A DNA stretch of 64,000 nucleotides from CAVSRC01 sp963782045. GTDB taxonomy: Bacteria > Pseudomonadota > Alphaproteobacteria > Rhizobiales > Kaistiaceae. The position numbers and the translations under genes were made by a program. This document shows positions 26,673 through 35,880 of this stretch, in pieces. Position 1 is the stretch's first letter, and each line of letters begins with the position of its first letter. Location: contig CAWAIR010000005.1 in the NCBI GenBank assembly GCA_963782045.1, positions 62,001 to 126,000 on the forward strand, written 5' to 3'. The notes under the pieces were generated by a model. The model saw only the letters and a list, made by a program, of their open reading frames with translations. It had not been told where the DNA came from and searched no databases.

Positions 26673-27992
26673 ATGGACCATTCCACCGCCATCCTCGAGC
26701 GCTTCCGCGCGCTCTATCCGCGCGAGATCGACCTGTCGCTGGACCGCATGGCGGTCCTCATGGACAAGCTCGACCGGCCGGACCTTCGTTTGCCGCCGGT
26801 AATCCACGTCGCCGGCACCAACGGCAAGGGCTCCACCACCGCGTTCCTGCGCGCCATGCTGGAGGCCGCCGGCAAGACGGTGCACGTCTACACCTCGCCG
26901 CATCTCGTCCGCTTCCACGAGCGCATCCGGCTGGGTGCGCCGGGCGGCGGCCGCTTCGTCGATGAGGATGCGCTGATCGAGGCGCTGATCGCGGTCGAGC
27001 ACGCCAATGCCGGCGCGCCGATCCCGCAGTTCGAGATCACCACCGCTGCCGCTTTCCAGCTCTTCGCCGATCACCCGGCCGACTACCTGCTGCTCGAGGT
27101 GGGGCTCGGCGGTCGCTACGACGCCACCAACGTTGTTGCCAGCCCGCTGGTCAGCGCCATCACCTCACTCTCGATGGACCATGAGAAATTCTTCGGCGAC
27201 ACCATCGACCTGATAGCTGCTGAGAAGGCCGGCATCATCAAGCGCGGCCGCCCGGTGGTCGTAGCGCCGCAACCGGCATCCGCCCTCGACGTGATCGAAG
27301 GCGAGGCCTCCCGGCTCGGTGCGCCGGTCTATCTCGCCAACCGCGACTGGATCGCCCACGCCGAGCACGGCCGGCTGGTCTATCAGGACGAGGACGGCCT
27401 GCTCGATCTGCCGGCGCCGCGGCTCGTCGGCCGCCACCAGTTCACCAATGCCGGCGTCGCCATCGCCGCCCTCCGTCAGGCGGAGCCGGCGATCGCCACG
27501 CAGGCGATCGAGGCGGGTCTCACCAATGTCGAGTGGCCGGCGCGCATGCAGCGGCTGACGGCCGGACGGCTGGTCGCCCGCGCCCGCGGCGATGCCGAGA
27601 TCTGGCTCGATGGCGGCCACAATCCGGGCGCCGGGCTGGTCATTGCCGAGGCGATGGCCGACCTCGAGGAACGCGTGCCGCGGCCGCTCTACATGATCTC
27701 CGGCATGCTCAACACCAAGGACCCGGTCGGCTACTTCAAGCCCTTCGCCGGCCTCGCCCGCAAGGTCTACACGGTGCCGGTGCCGTCCTCGGCCGCCGGC
27801 CGCGACCCGGCGGAACTGGCCGAAGCCGCGCGCAGCGCCGGGCTCGACGCCGAGCCGGTCGCCGACGTTGAAACCGGGCTTGACAGGATCGCCGCCGAGA
27901 CCGGCCTGCCGATGCCGCCGCGCATCCTCATCTGCGGCTCGCTCTATCTCGCCGGCTCCGTGCTCGAGGCCAACGGCAGCCCGCCAAGCTGA
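26673..27992 (+). CDS. folC: Bifunctional folylpolyglutamate / dihydrofolate synthase
   Basis: A 439-residue Mur-ligase-like enzyme adding glutamate to dihydropteroate and to folates. It has the ATP-binding HVAGTNGKGST (45-55), YTSPHLVRFHERI, EVGLGGRYDATNVV, SMDHEKFFGDTIDLIAAEKAGIIK (region about 168-191, metal and folate site) and LDGGHNPGAG. The length is normal. It follows accD closely. A bidirectional hairpin lies between it and the convergent trxA gene. Confidence 0.95.
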   Translation: MDHSTAILERFRALYPREIDLSLDRMAVLMDKLDRPDLRLPPVIHVAGTNGKGSTTAFLRAMLEAAGKTVHVYTSPHLVRFHERIRLGAPGGGRFVDEDALIEALIAVEHANAGAPIPQFEITTAAAFQLFADHPADYLLLEVGLGGRYDATNVVASPLVSAITSLSMDHEKFFGDTIDLIAAEKAGIIKRGRPVVVAPQPASALDVIEGEASRLGAPVYLANRDWIAHAEHGRLVYQDEDGLLDLPAPRLVGRHQFTNAGVAIAALRQAEPAIATQAIEAGLTNVEWPARMQRLTAGRLVARARGDAEIWLDGGHNPGAGLVIAEAMADLEERVPRPLYMISGMLNTKDPVGYFKPFAGLARKVYTVPVPSSAAGRDPAELAEAARSAGLDAEPVADVETGLDRIAAETGLPMPPRILICGSLYLAGSVLEANGSPPS

Positions 27993-28044
27993 GCCGAGGG
28001 AGCGCGGTTCCCGTCTTCACCGCCACGCTGGTGAGCCCATATGA

Positions 28045-28076
28045 AAAGGCCGAGGCCGTTTCCGGCCCCGGCCTTT
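28045..28076 (-). terminator. Intrinsic terminator for trxA, possibly shared with folC
   Basis: AAAGGCCGAGGCC (28045-28057) and GGCCCCGGCCTTT (28064-28076) form a 13-bp stem with one G-U pair on the minus-strand transcript and a 6-base loop. On the minus strand it is followed by a T-run. It lies between the convergent folC and trxA genes and could act in both directions. Confidence 0.75.
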
Positions 28077-28100
28077 CCGAGGACGAACAGGATCGAGCCG

Positions 28101-28418
28101 TCAGATACCCGACTTGATCCAGTCGGAAAGCTTGCCCTTGGGCGCCGCGCCCACCTGCATCGAGGTCGGCTCGCCGTTCTTGAACATGATCAGCGTCGGG
28201 ATCGAGCGCACGCCGTAGCGGATGGTGATGTCGGGGTTCTCGTCGACATTGAGCTTGGCGATCTTCACCTTGCCCTCCATCTCACTGGCGATCTCTTCGA
28301 GCGCCGGCGAAATCATCCGGCAGGGGCCACACCATTCGGCCCAAAAGTCGACGACCACGGGTTCGGACGAGCCGAGAACCTCGGTGTCGAAGCTGGCATC
28401 AGTGACGTGCGCAGGCAT
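28101..28418 (-). CDS. trxA: Thioredoxin
   Basis: A 105-residue thioredoxin with the redox site WAEWCGPCRM (Cys30, Cys33), KLNVDENPDI and the cis-Pro segment VRSIPTLIMFKNGE. It reduces disulfides in the cytoplasm. The ATG at 28418 gives the usual length; an upstream alternative would add 16 residues without family support. It lies downstream of addA with a 118-bp gap. Confidence 0.96.
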   Translation of the reverse strand: MPAHVTDASFDTEVLGSSEPVVVDFWAEWCGPCRMISPALEEIASEMEGKVKIAKLNVDENPDITIRYGVRSIPTLIMFKNGEPTSMQVGAAPKGKLSDWIKSGI

Positions 28419-28536
28419 GTTGCTACCTCGAAAGCTGGAAAGGTTTTGCTGAACGTAGGTGGACAATGTCCAATGTCAAGGTAACCACTGGAAACCGGCC
28501 GCCTGCCTGATCGTCGCAGGGGGAGGGAACCCGGGA

Positions 28537-31500
28537 TCAGGCGGCCAGAACCGCCAATTCGGCCGCATCGAGCAGGGCAGGGGGAATCGCCATCAGGGCC
28601 AGCCGGTCGGTCCACAGGAGCGCCGCCTCCACCGTGCGGCCGGGATAGAGCCGGCGGAGGATCGTGCGGTAGAGCGCGAGCTGGGCGACATAGGCTTGCG
28701 GCACATCCTCCAGCTTCTCCGGTGCCGGCCGGTTGGTCTTGTAGTCGACGATCAGCACTCTCTCCGGTGTCACCGCCAGCCGGTCGACGCGGCCCGACAC
28801 GGCCGCCTCGCCGCTCGCCCGGGCGATGCGGCCGACGATCTCGACCTCGGCCCGGCTGCCGCCGGCAAAGACCGGCGCGAAGGACGGTTCGGCCATCACC
28901 GCCATCACCTCGGCGAGCAGGGCCGCGCGCTCCGCCCCGTCCATGTCCTCCGCGAAGGCGGCGAGATAGGCGGCGCCGATCGTTTCGCGCTCGCCCTCCG
29001 CGATCGCCGGCAGGGATTCGAGCAGCCGGTGGATCAGCCGCCCGCGCTTGAGCGCGGCCTCCGCCCCGCCGCTTCCGGTGGCGGCCCGCGCGTGTTTCTC
29101 ATCAAAGGCGGCCGAGGGGGTGAGCAACGGCACGGCCCCCGGCGCGGGAGGCGCCGGGCGCTGCAGCCAGCCCGGTCGCGGCGGCCCCAGCGGCAGGCCG
29201 GGCTGCGGCGCCTTGGTCTTGTGGGCGGGGCGCGGGGCCGGGCGCCATTCCAGCACGTCCTCGCCGTCCTGATCCTGGCTGCGCTGGCACTCGGCTTCGA
29301 GCGCCACCGTCACCATGCCGTGCCAGCCGTTGACCGCGTCGGTGCCGCGCTCCTTCAGCGTGCCGCAGATGATCAGCCGGTCCTTGGCGCGGGTCATCGC
29401 CACATAGAGCAGACGCAGATATTCCTCCTGCGCCGCGGTGCGGAGCGCCTTGACGCGCTGGTCCACCACCTTCGGCATCGCCTTCAGGCGGCGCATCCAG
29501 ACCAGCGGCGAGACCGCGCCGCCACGGTCGTCGTCGAGCGCCACCACCTTGGCGTCGTGGCTCGGATGCACCGGTGCCGAGCCGTTGTCGACCACGAAGA
29601 CGATGTCGGCTTCGAGGCCCTTGGCGCCGTGCACGGTCATCACCCGCACCTCGTCGCGCAGCGTCTCGCTGTCGCGCTTGATCTCGCTCGTGCCGGCTTC
29701 GAGCCAGGCAAGGAAGCCTTGCAGGGTGGGCGCCTCCAGCCGCTCACAGGCGAGCGCCTGGGCGAGGAACTCGTCGAGCACGTCCTCGGCCTCGGCGCCG
29801 AGCCGGGCGAGAAAGCGCTTGCGCCCCTGCTCCGGCCCCAGGATGCGGGCGAAGAAGCCGTAGGGCTCGCGTGTGTCGGCGCTGGCGCGCCAGCGCTCGA
29901 TCCTGGCGCGGGCTTCGGCGAAATCATCACGCTCCTGCGCCTTTCGTCCGAGCGCGTCCCACAGCGAGCCCCCGCGGCCATGGGCGAGGTCGAAGAGGGC
30001 ATCCTCGCCAAGCCCGATCAGCGGGCTCTTCAGGAGCGCCGCCAGCGACAGGTCGTCCTCCGGCAGCAGCGCCACGCGGGCGAGCACCATCAGGTCCATG
30101 ATGGCGATGTGCTCGGTCAGGTGCAGCCGGTCGGCGCCGGCGATCGGGATGCCGCGGCTCTTCAGTGCCCGGTTGATGGCGTCGGTCTGCGCGCCGCGCG
30201 TGCGGCAGAGGATGAGGATGCCGCCGGCGCGGATCGGCGCGCCGCTGTCGAGCCGTTCGCCGCCGTGCAGCCAGCGGCCGATGGTCTTTGCCAGCCGGTT
30301 GGCGAGCCGCACCTCCGGGCTCTCTTCGCCGAGATGGTCGAGCGGCGTTGCCCAGTCCTCCGGCTCGATTCTTTCGGCCGGGGCGATCATCGGCCACAGG
30401 ATGACGCGGCCAGGCGCGCCGTGGCGCGCGGCGCTGTGCGCCGGCGGCTCGTCGACGTCGGAGAGCGCGCGATAAGCGTGGCGCTCGGCGAAGACGGCGT
30501 CGACCGCCGAAAGCACCGTCTGCACCGAGCGGAACGAGAGGTGCAGCTCGGGGTCGAACCAGTGCGCCTCGGCCGCCCGGGCGCGTGCCCCGAGCTCGCG
30601 GCGCATGAGCGTGAACCAGGCCGGCACCGCCCCCTGGAACGAGAAGATCGACTGCTTCTGGTCGCCCACCGTGAACAGCGTGCGCGGGGTTTCGGTGGCG
30701 CCAACGCCGGCGAAGAAGTCCTCGACCAGCGCCTTCACCACCTGCCACTGCGGCGGGCTGGTGTCCTGCGCCTCGTCGACCAGGATGTGCGCGACGCCGC
30801 GGTCGAGCTTGTACTGCACCCACTGGGCAGCGTCGGAACGGGCGAGCAGGGCGGTCGTGCGGATGATGAGGTCGTCGAAATCGAGCGCGCCGCGCGCCGT
30901 CTTCAACCGCTGGTATTCCGCGATCGTGGCGTCGGCGAGCCGCAGCATGGCGGCGGTGGTGACGGCGCAGTCGGCGGCGGCCAGCCGGTCGAACAGCGCA
31001 CGCAGGCGCTCGATCTCGCGCTCGAGCGTCTCGGCGATGCCGTCCCAGCGGTCCTTGACCGCCTTGGTGATCATCTTCTCGGCGACGCGCAACTCGCCGT
31101 CCGCCTTGGTGCAGAAATCGCAATAGGCGGCGATGCGCGCCTCGTCGTCGATGGCCTCGACATACGGCGCCAGCCGCTCGGCGGCGGCCACATCGCTCTT
31201 GCTGCCCTGCCGCATCAGCCCGATCAGGCGGACGAAATCCTCGTGCGTCAGGGCGCTCTCGCCGAGGATCGCCGCGCGCAGGCGTTCCGGCGTGTCCTCG
31301 CGCTCGAGCCCGAGACGGTCGCGCAACTGCCGGATCGCTGCGTCGAGCGAACCGGCCGCGCGCATCCAGGCGAGCACCCGCGCGCGCTCCTCGATGAATT
31401 CCTTGATGGCCTGCTCGTGCGCCGTGTCGCTGCCGGCGGCGAGCACGGTCGCCATCGCCTCACCGAGCGGCCCCGCGTCGTCGTGCGCGGCGTCGGCGAG

Positions 31501-31986
31501 CACGCTGCGGCGCGCGGCCTCGGCGAGGTCGGTGGCCTCGCGCTCGTCGAGCACTTGGAAGTGGCCGGCGACGTTCGCCTCGAAGGGGAACTGCTGCAGC
31601 AGCCGCTCGCAGAAGGCGTGGATGGTCTGGATCTTCAGCCCGCCCGGCGTCTCCAGCGCGCGGGCGAAGAGCCGCCGGGCGCGGTTGAGCTCGTCCCTGC
31701 CCGGGCGGCGGCCTTCGATCTCGGCGATCGCCTCGGCGAGCTTGTGGTCGGAGAGCACCGCCCACTCGCCGAGCCGCTCGAAGACACGGGCTGCCATCTC
31801 CGCCGCCGCTGCCTTGGTGAAGGTGAGGCAGAGGATGCGGCCGGGCTCGGCGCCGGCGAGCAGCAGCCGCACCACGCGCTGGGCGAGCACGAAGGTCTTG
31901 CCCGAGCCGGCATTGGCCGACACCCAGGCCGACGCCCGCGGGTCCGAGGCCTCGGCCTGCGCCTGGGCCGTCGCCGCGTCGATCAC
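28537..31986 (-). CDS. addA: Double-strand break repair helicase-nuclease AddA
   Basis: A 1149-residue UvrD-type helicase with C-terminal nuclease. With AddB it processes DNA ends for recombination. Walker A is NAGSGKT (25-31). Further motifs are LCLTFTKAAAAEM, QTIHAFCERLL, HILVDEAQDTSP, VGDQKQSIFSFQGA, VMTVHGAKGLEADIV and LLYVAMTRAKDRL. The C-terminal PD-(D/E)XK domain has GRVDRLAV and IVDYKTNR. The GTG at 31986 overlaps the addB stop by four bases (GTGA); earlier in-frame GTGs at 32004 and 32010 are possible and would extend the overlap. Confidence 0.94.
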   Translation of the reverse strand: MIDAATAQAQAEASDPRASAWVSANAGSGKTFVLAQRVVRLLLAGAEPGRILCLTFTKAAAAEMAARVFERLGEWAVLSDHKLAEAIAEIEGRRPGRDELNRARRLFARALETPGGLKIQTIHAFCERLLQQFPFEANVAGHFQVLDEREATDLAEAARRSVLADAAHDDAGPLGEAMATVLAAGSDTAHEQAIKEFIEERARVLAWMRAAGSLDAAIRQLRDRLGLEREDTPERLRAAILGESALTHEDFVRLIGLMRQGSKSDVAAAERLAPYVEAIDDEARIAAYCDFCTKADGELRVAEKMITKAVKDRWDGIAETLEREIERLRALFDRLAAADCAVTTAAMLRLADATIAEYQRLKTARGALDFDDLIIRTTALLARSDAAQWVQYKLDRGVAHILVDEAQDTSPPQWQVVKALVEDFFAGVGATETPRTLFTVGDQKQSIFSFQGAVPAWFTLMRRELGARARAAEAHWFDPELHLSFRSVQTVLSAVDAVFAERHAYRALSDVDEPPAHSAARHGAPGRVILWPMIAPAERIEPEDWATPLDHLGEESPEVRLANRLAKTIGRWLHGGERLDSGAPIRAGGILILCRTRGAQTDAINRALKSRGIPIAGADRLHLTEHIAIMDLMVLARVALLPEDDLSLAALLKSPLIGLGEDALFDLAHGRGGSLWDALGRKAQERDDFAEARARIERWRASADTREPYGFFARILGPEQGRKRFLARLGAEAEDVLDEFLAQALACERLEAPTLQGFLAWLEAGTSEIKRDSETLRDEVRVMTVHGAKGLEADIVFVVDNGSAPVHPSHDAKVVALDDDRGGAVSPLVWMRRLKAMPKVVDQRVKALRTAAQEEYLRLLYVAMTRAKDRLIICGTLKERGTDAVNGWHGMVTVALEAECQRSQDQDGEDVLEWRPAPRPAHKTKAPQPGLPLGPPRPGWLQRPAPPAPGAVPLLTPSAAFDEKHARAATGSGGAEAALKRGRLIHRLLESLPAIAEGERETIGAAYLAAFAEDMDGAERAALLAEVMAVMAEPSFAPVFAGGSRAEVEIVGRIARASGEAAVSGRVDRLAVTPERVLIVDYKTNRPAPEKLEDVPQAYVAQLALYRTILRRLYPGRTVEAALLWTDRLALMAIPPALLDAAELAVLAA

Positions 31987-34900
31987 GGGGCGGGCGGTCG
32001 CCACAGCCACTCCAGATCCTCCTCGCTTTCCACCAGCCCCCATTCGCGCACCCGCGCGAGATGGTCGTAGGGGCTCTCGTAGCGCGTCTCGAACATCGGC
32101 CGCGCCCGCGAGACATAGGCGCGCTCGGGATCGGCGAAGGCCGTAATGAGAGCCTTCAGCCGCTTCATCGTCTCGGCGGCGACGCCGTCGGCCGTCCAGT
32201 CGCGCTCCACCGCCGATTTCAGCGGCTCGTCGCGGCCGACCTTGCCGAGGCCGATCCAGGCGAGCGTGGCGATGGCCGCGCCGCGGAAGGCTGCGTCGAA
32301 GCCGCCTTCCTTCGCCATCGCCGCTTCCAGCCCCATCTGCGGATTGAGGCCGAGCAGCACCTGCTTGGCTGAAGGCGGCGAGCCGGTCTTGAAGTCGAGG
32401 ATGTCGAGCGAGCCGTCGGTGCGTCGGTCGATGCGGTCGGCGCGGCCGCGCAGGCGGAAGCTGCCGGCGCCGGACGGGATCTCGATATGGCCGGAAATCT
32501 CCGCACGCCGTTCGGCGATGGCGTCGTCGCGTGTCGCCTCCCATTGCACGATCCAGCGGGCGATGGCCGCGAAGCGGAACGACCAGATGGCGTGGATGTC
32601 GGGAAAGCCCTCGATCTCGGCGAGCACACGCCGGCCGGTCGCAAGCAGCGCCTCGGTCGCGGTGGCGTCGAAGGGGCCGCGCCAGCTCTTGATGAAGTCG
32701 CCAAGCGCGGCATGGATCAGCGTACCGCGGAGCGCATAGTCGGGCGCCCGGCCGAGCGGCTCCAGGTCGTCGAGGCCGAGCACGTACTTGGCGTAAACGG
32801 CATAAGGATCGCGCACCAGCGTCTCGATCTCGGTGACCGAGAGGCTCGCTGGCCGCGCCGTGAGCGGCGGCTTCGGCTCCGGCGCCTTCACCGGCCGCAC
32901 CGCCCCTGTGGGCACTCGGTCAATATCGCGGGCGAGCGCGACGGTGGCGGCGCCGCGCTCGCGCGCCGCCGCCATGGCGTCGTCGCCGGCAACTGCCGCC
33001 AGCCTCTGCAGCCAGCGCAATTCGACCGAGGGCGTGCCGCCGCGTTTCTCGGCGCGCGTGACGATGACCCGCGGCGCCATGATGCCTTGGACGAAATCGT
33101 GCGCCGCCTGGCCGAGCCGCCGCTCCGGCGGTGGCAGGCCGACCTCGGAGCGCATGGCGCGCGACAGGAACGGGTCGGTGCGCGTGTCCACCGGCCACAC
33201 GCCCTCGTCGAAGCCGGCGAGCACCATCAGGTCGACCGCTTGCAGGCGCGCTTCCAGCGTGCCCCAGATGGCGATGCGCGGATCGCGCCCGGCCGGCGGC
33301 GTCAGCGATGCATCGGCCATCAGCGCCCGCAGGAATTCGGGATAGTCGCTGCCGCGCAGGCGGAAGGCGCTTTCGCCGAGCCCGTCCAGGATCGCGGTCA
33401 GGGCCGCGCCGGCCGGCGTGTCGAGGCCATTGGCGCCGCTGTCGTCGCTCGCTGCGGCGGTGAGCGCCGCCCCGAGCAAGGCGGTCGCGTCGGCGATAGC
33501 GATCTCGCCCAGCCCGGTCAGCGCCTGTTCGAGCGGCCTCAGCGCTGTCACCAGGGCCGCGATCAGGGTTTCGGCCGCCCGCCAGTCCTCGGCGCGCATG
33601 CGGCGGCGCGCGGCCGGCGGATGGCTGCCTTCCGCATCGAGGTCGGCCCGCGCCTTGGCGAGGGCCTCGCCGAGTGCCGCGACGCCGCCGGTGACCCGGT
33701 GGCCGCGGAAGAGCCCGATCTCCAGCATGCGCGCCGCGCGGCGGCATTCCGGCCGGGTCATGCCGAAGGCGGCGAGCGGGTGCTTGGCGAGCGCCAGCAC
33801 GCGCACCGGATCGGCCGCCGACAGCGCCGCCTCGGCAGTCAGCCGGGCGAAAACGCCTTCCTCGGTCCGGTCGAGCGACAGGCCGGCCGAATCGTCGATG
33901 GCCAGGCCCCAGCGGCCAAGCTCGGCCGCCACCCGGCGGGCGATGGTGCGGTCGGGCGTCACCAGTGCTGCCGTCGCCCCCGGCGTCTCCACCGCCTCGC
34001 GCAGCGCCAGCGCGATCGCCGTCGCCTCCTCCTGCTCGTTCCGCGCCACCATCAGCGCCACGCCGTCCATGGCGCCGGCGGCATCGGCGAGCGCCGCCTC
34101 GGCCCAGCGGTCGGTGGTCTCGGCCGGGCGCAGCGCTTCGCCGACAAGCTGGCGGCGGGCGGCAAGGCCGTCACCCACGCCGGCGAGTGGCGCCACGTCC
34201 TCGCGCAGGATGCCAATCTCAGCGATGAGGTGCTTCAGGCCGAATTGCGGGTGGCCGAAGGCCGCCGGTGGCGCGCTGTCGGCCTCGCCGATCGCCTGCC
34301 AGGTGTCGGCATCGATGTCCTGGTCGAGGCCGGGCAGCACGACGGCGCCCTGGCTGTGGCGCGCGATCGCCTTGAGCAGCGCCGCGGTGGCGGGGATCGA
34401 GCCGGTCGACCCGGCGGCGACCACCGGCCCGGCGAGGCGTGCGGCCGAGGCGCGGATCAGCGCGTCGCGGCGCACCGCCGGGTCGGTGAGGCCAAGCTCG
34501 GCAAGGTGCGCCGGCCACTGCTCGGCGACGATCTTCAGGAAATCGAGGGTGATCTGGAAATAGCGGGCGTGCTCGTCGGGCACGATCTCGCCGAGCCGCT
34601 GCCAGGGCACGCCGGCCGTCTCCATGTCGTCGAGCAGGCGGGCGAGATCGCCGGCAAGCCGCACGGCGTCCGCCGCCGAGGCCGGAATGAGCAGCGGCTC
34701 GTCGGGGTTCAACGCCCACAACGCGTGGCGCACCGCGCGCGCCCATTGCGAGGATCAATCCCGCCAGCGTCAGCCGGCGGCTGAAGCGGCGTCACCGCGG
34801 CGGGGAGTGCGATGCGCTGGCTGACCGGCTCGTCGGACGGCGCCAGAAGATGCGCTTCCTCGTCGACGTCGCCGATCGGCTGGATCGCCGGCAGGATGGC

Positions 34901-35110
34901 GGCTTCCGCCTTGAGGTGACGCACCAGCACGTCGCGGAAGGCGCGCACCGCGCGCCGGGTCGGCAGCAGCACGGTGACGCCGGCCAGTGCCAGCGGGTCG
35001 CCGCGGTCGTAGTCGACCAGCCGCCCGGCAAGCAGCTCTCGGGCAAGCGTGTCGAGAAAGGGCACGCCGGCGGGGATCGTGAAGACGCGGGGGATCCGGT
35101 CCTCAGCCAT
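31983..35110 (-). pseudogene. addB: Double-strand break repair protein AddB with two frameshifts
   Basis: AddB partners AddA. The N-terminus (35110 to about 34780) encodes RVFTIPAGVPFLDTLARELL and TVLLPTRRAVRAFRD. A short middle piece, RRLTLAGLILAMGAR, is in the next frame. From about 34733 the third frame carries VRHALWALNPDEPLLIPAS to the end. Surplus bases are near 34775-34780 and 34734-34737. Removing both gives 1041 residues, the normal size. The C-terminal nuclease domain has RDPYAVYAKYVLGL, GTLIHAAL and DILDFKTG, with no cysteines, so no iron-sulfur cluster of the Bacillus type is expected. The ATG at 35110 overlaps the upstream stop (TGATG). Sequencing error is the simplest explanation. 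Confidence 0.88.
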
Positions 35111-35880
35111 CACGCCGCGCTGTCGGCGATCGAGCGTTCGGCCTCGCCGATGGCTTCAGGGGTTCCGACATGCAGCCACAGCCCGTCCATGCGCATGCCG
35201 AACAGGCGGCCGGCTTCCAGCGCCTGGTTGAACAGATCATTGAGCGAGAAGGGCTCGGCCTTGCGGCCGGCGAAGAGGCGCGGATGCAGGATGGCAACGC
35301 CGGCATAGGCGAAGGGCGCCACCTCGCGCTCCGGCCGGCGGGTGAGACGGCCGGCGGGATCCATCCGAAAATCCCCGCGGCCGCTGTAGCCGACAGCGTG
35401 CACCGTCGAGGCGAGCATGAGCAGCGCGTCCATGTCCCGGTCGCGCCAGGCGTTGGCCAGCCATTCGAGATTGGGGCGGGCGCCCTCCACCCAGAAGGAA
35501 TCGGAATTGAGCAGATAGAACGGCGCGTCGCCGATGAGCGGCAGCGCCTTGACGATGCCGCCGCCGGTGTCGAGCAGGCGGTCGCTCTCGTCGGAGATGG
35601 CGATCTCCGGCGTGCTGCGCCGGCCGACGTGAACGCGGATGAGCTCGCCGAGATAGTGGACGTTGATCACCACCTTCTCGACGCCGGCACGCTCCAGCCG
35701 GTCGAGCGCCCGGTCGATCAGCGACCGCCCGTTGACCTCGACCAGCGCCTTGGGCGTGGTCACGGTGACCGGGCGCATGCGCTTGCCGAGCCCGGCGGCC
35801 AGGATCATCGCCCGTTTGGGGCGAATCGGCGCAGTCTTCAAGCTGAATTCGGGGCGCGGGGAATCGGGCGCGGCAGTCAT
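35110..35880 (-). CDS. murU: Sugar-phosphate nucleotidyltransferase, MurU-like
   Basis: A 256-residue nucleotidyltransferase. It has MILAAGLGKRMRPVT (25-39), TPKALVEVNGRSLID, HYLGELIRVHV, ESDRLLDTGGGIVKALP and LLNSDSFWV with the metal-binding Asp. It resembles MurU, which makes UDP-MurNAc from MurNAc-1-phosphate in the cell-wall recycling route that bypasses de novo synthesis. Its direct neighbour is an AmgK-like kinase domain, which supplies MurNAc-1-phosphate in that route; this strengthens the call. It overlaps that gene by 4 bp (ATGA) and addB by 1 bp. Other NTP transferases of this fold cannot be fully excluded. Confidence 0.82.
   Translation of the reverse strand: MTAAPDSPRPEFSLKTAPIRPKRAMILAAGLGKRMRPVTVTTPKALVEVNGRSLIDRALDRLERAGVEKVVINVHYLGELIRVHVGRRSTPEIAISDESDRLLDTGGGIVKALPLIGDAPFYLLNSDSFWVEGARPNLEWLANAWRDRDMDALLMLASTVHAVGYSGRGDFRMDPAGRLTRRPEREVAPFAYAGVAILHPRLFAGRKAEPFSLNDLFNQALEAGRLFGMRMDGLWLHVGTPEAIGEAERSIADSAA

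Noticed and set aside
31986..32010. Alternative upstream GTG starts for addA at 32004 and 32010
   Set aside because: Possible, but the GTG at 31986 overlapping the addB stop as GTGA is the common coupled arrangement and still leaves the full Walker A region.
28459..32070. Very long open frame on the plus strand opposite addA, and many similar long antisense frames elsewhere
   Set aside because: They are mirror frames of well-supported genes in GC-rich DNA; their translations are Arg/Ala/Gly/Asp-rich with no recognisable domains.
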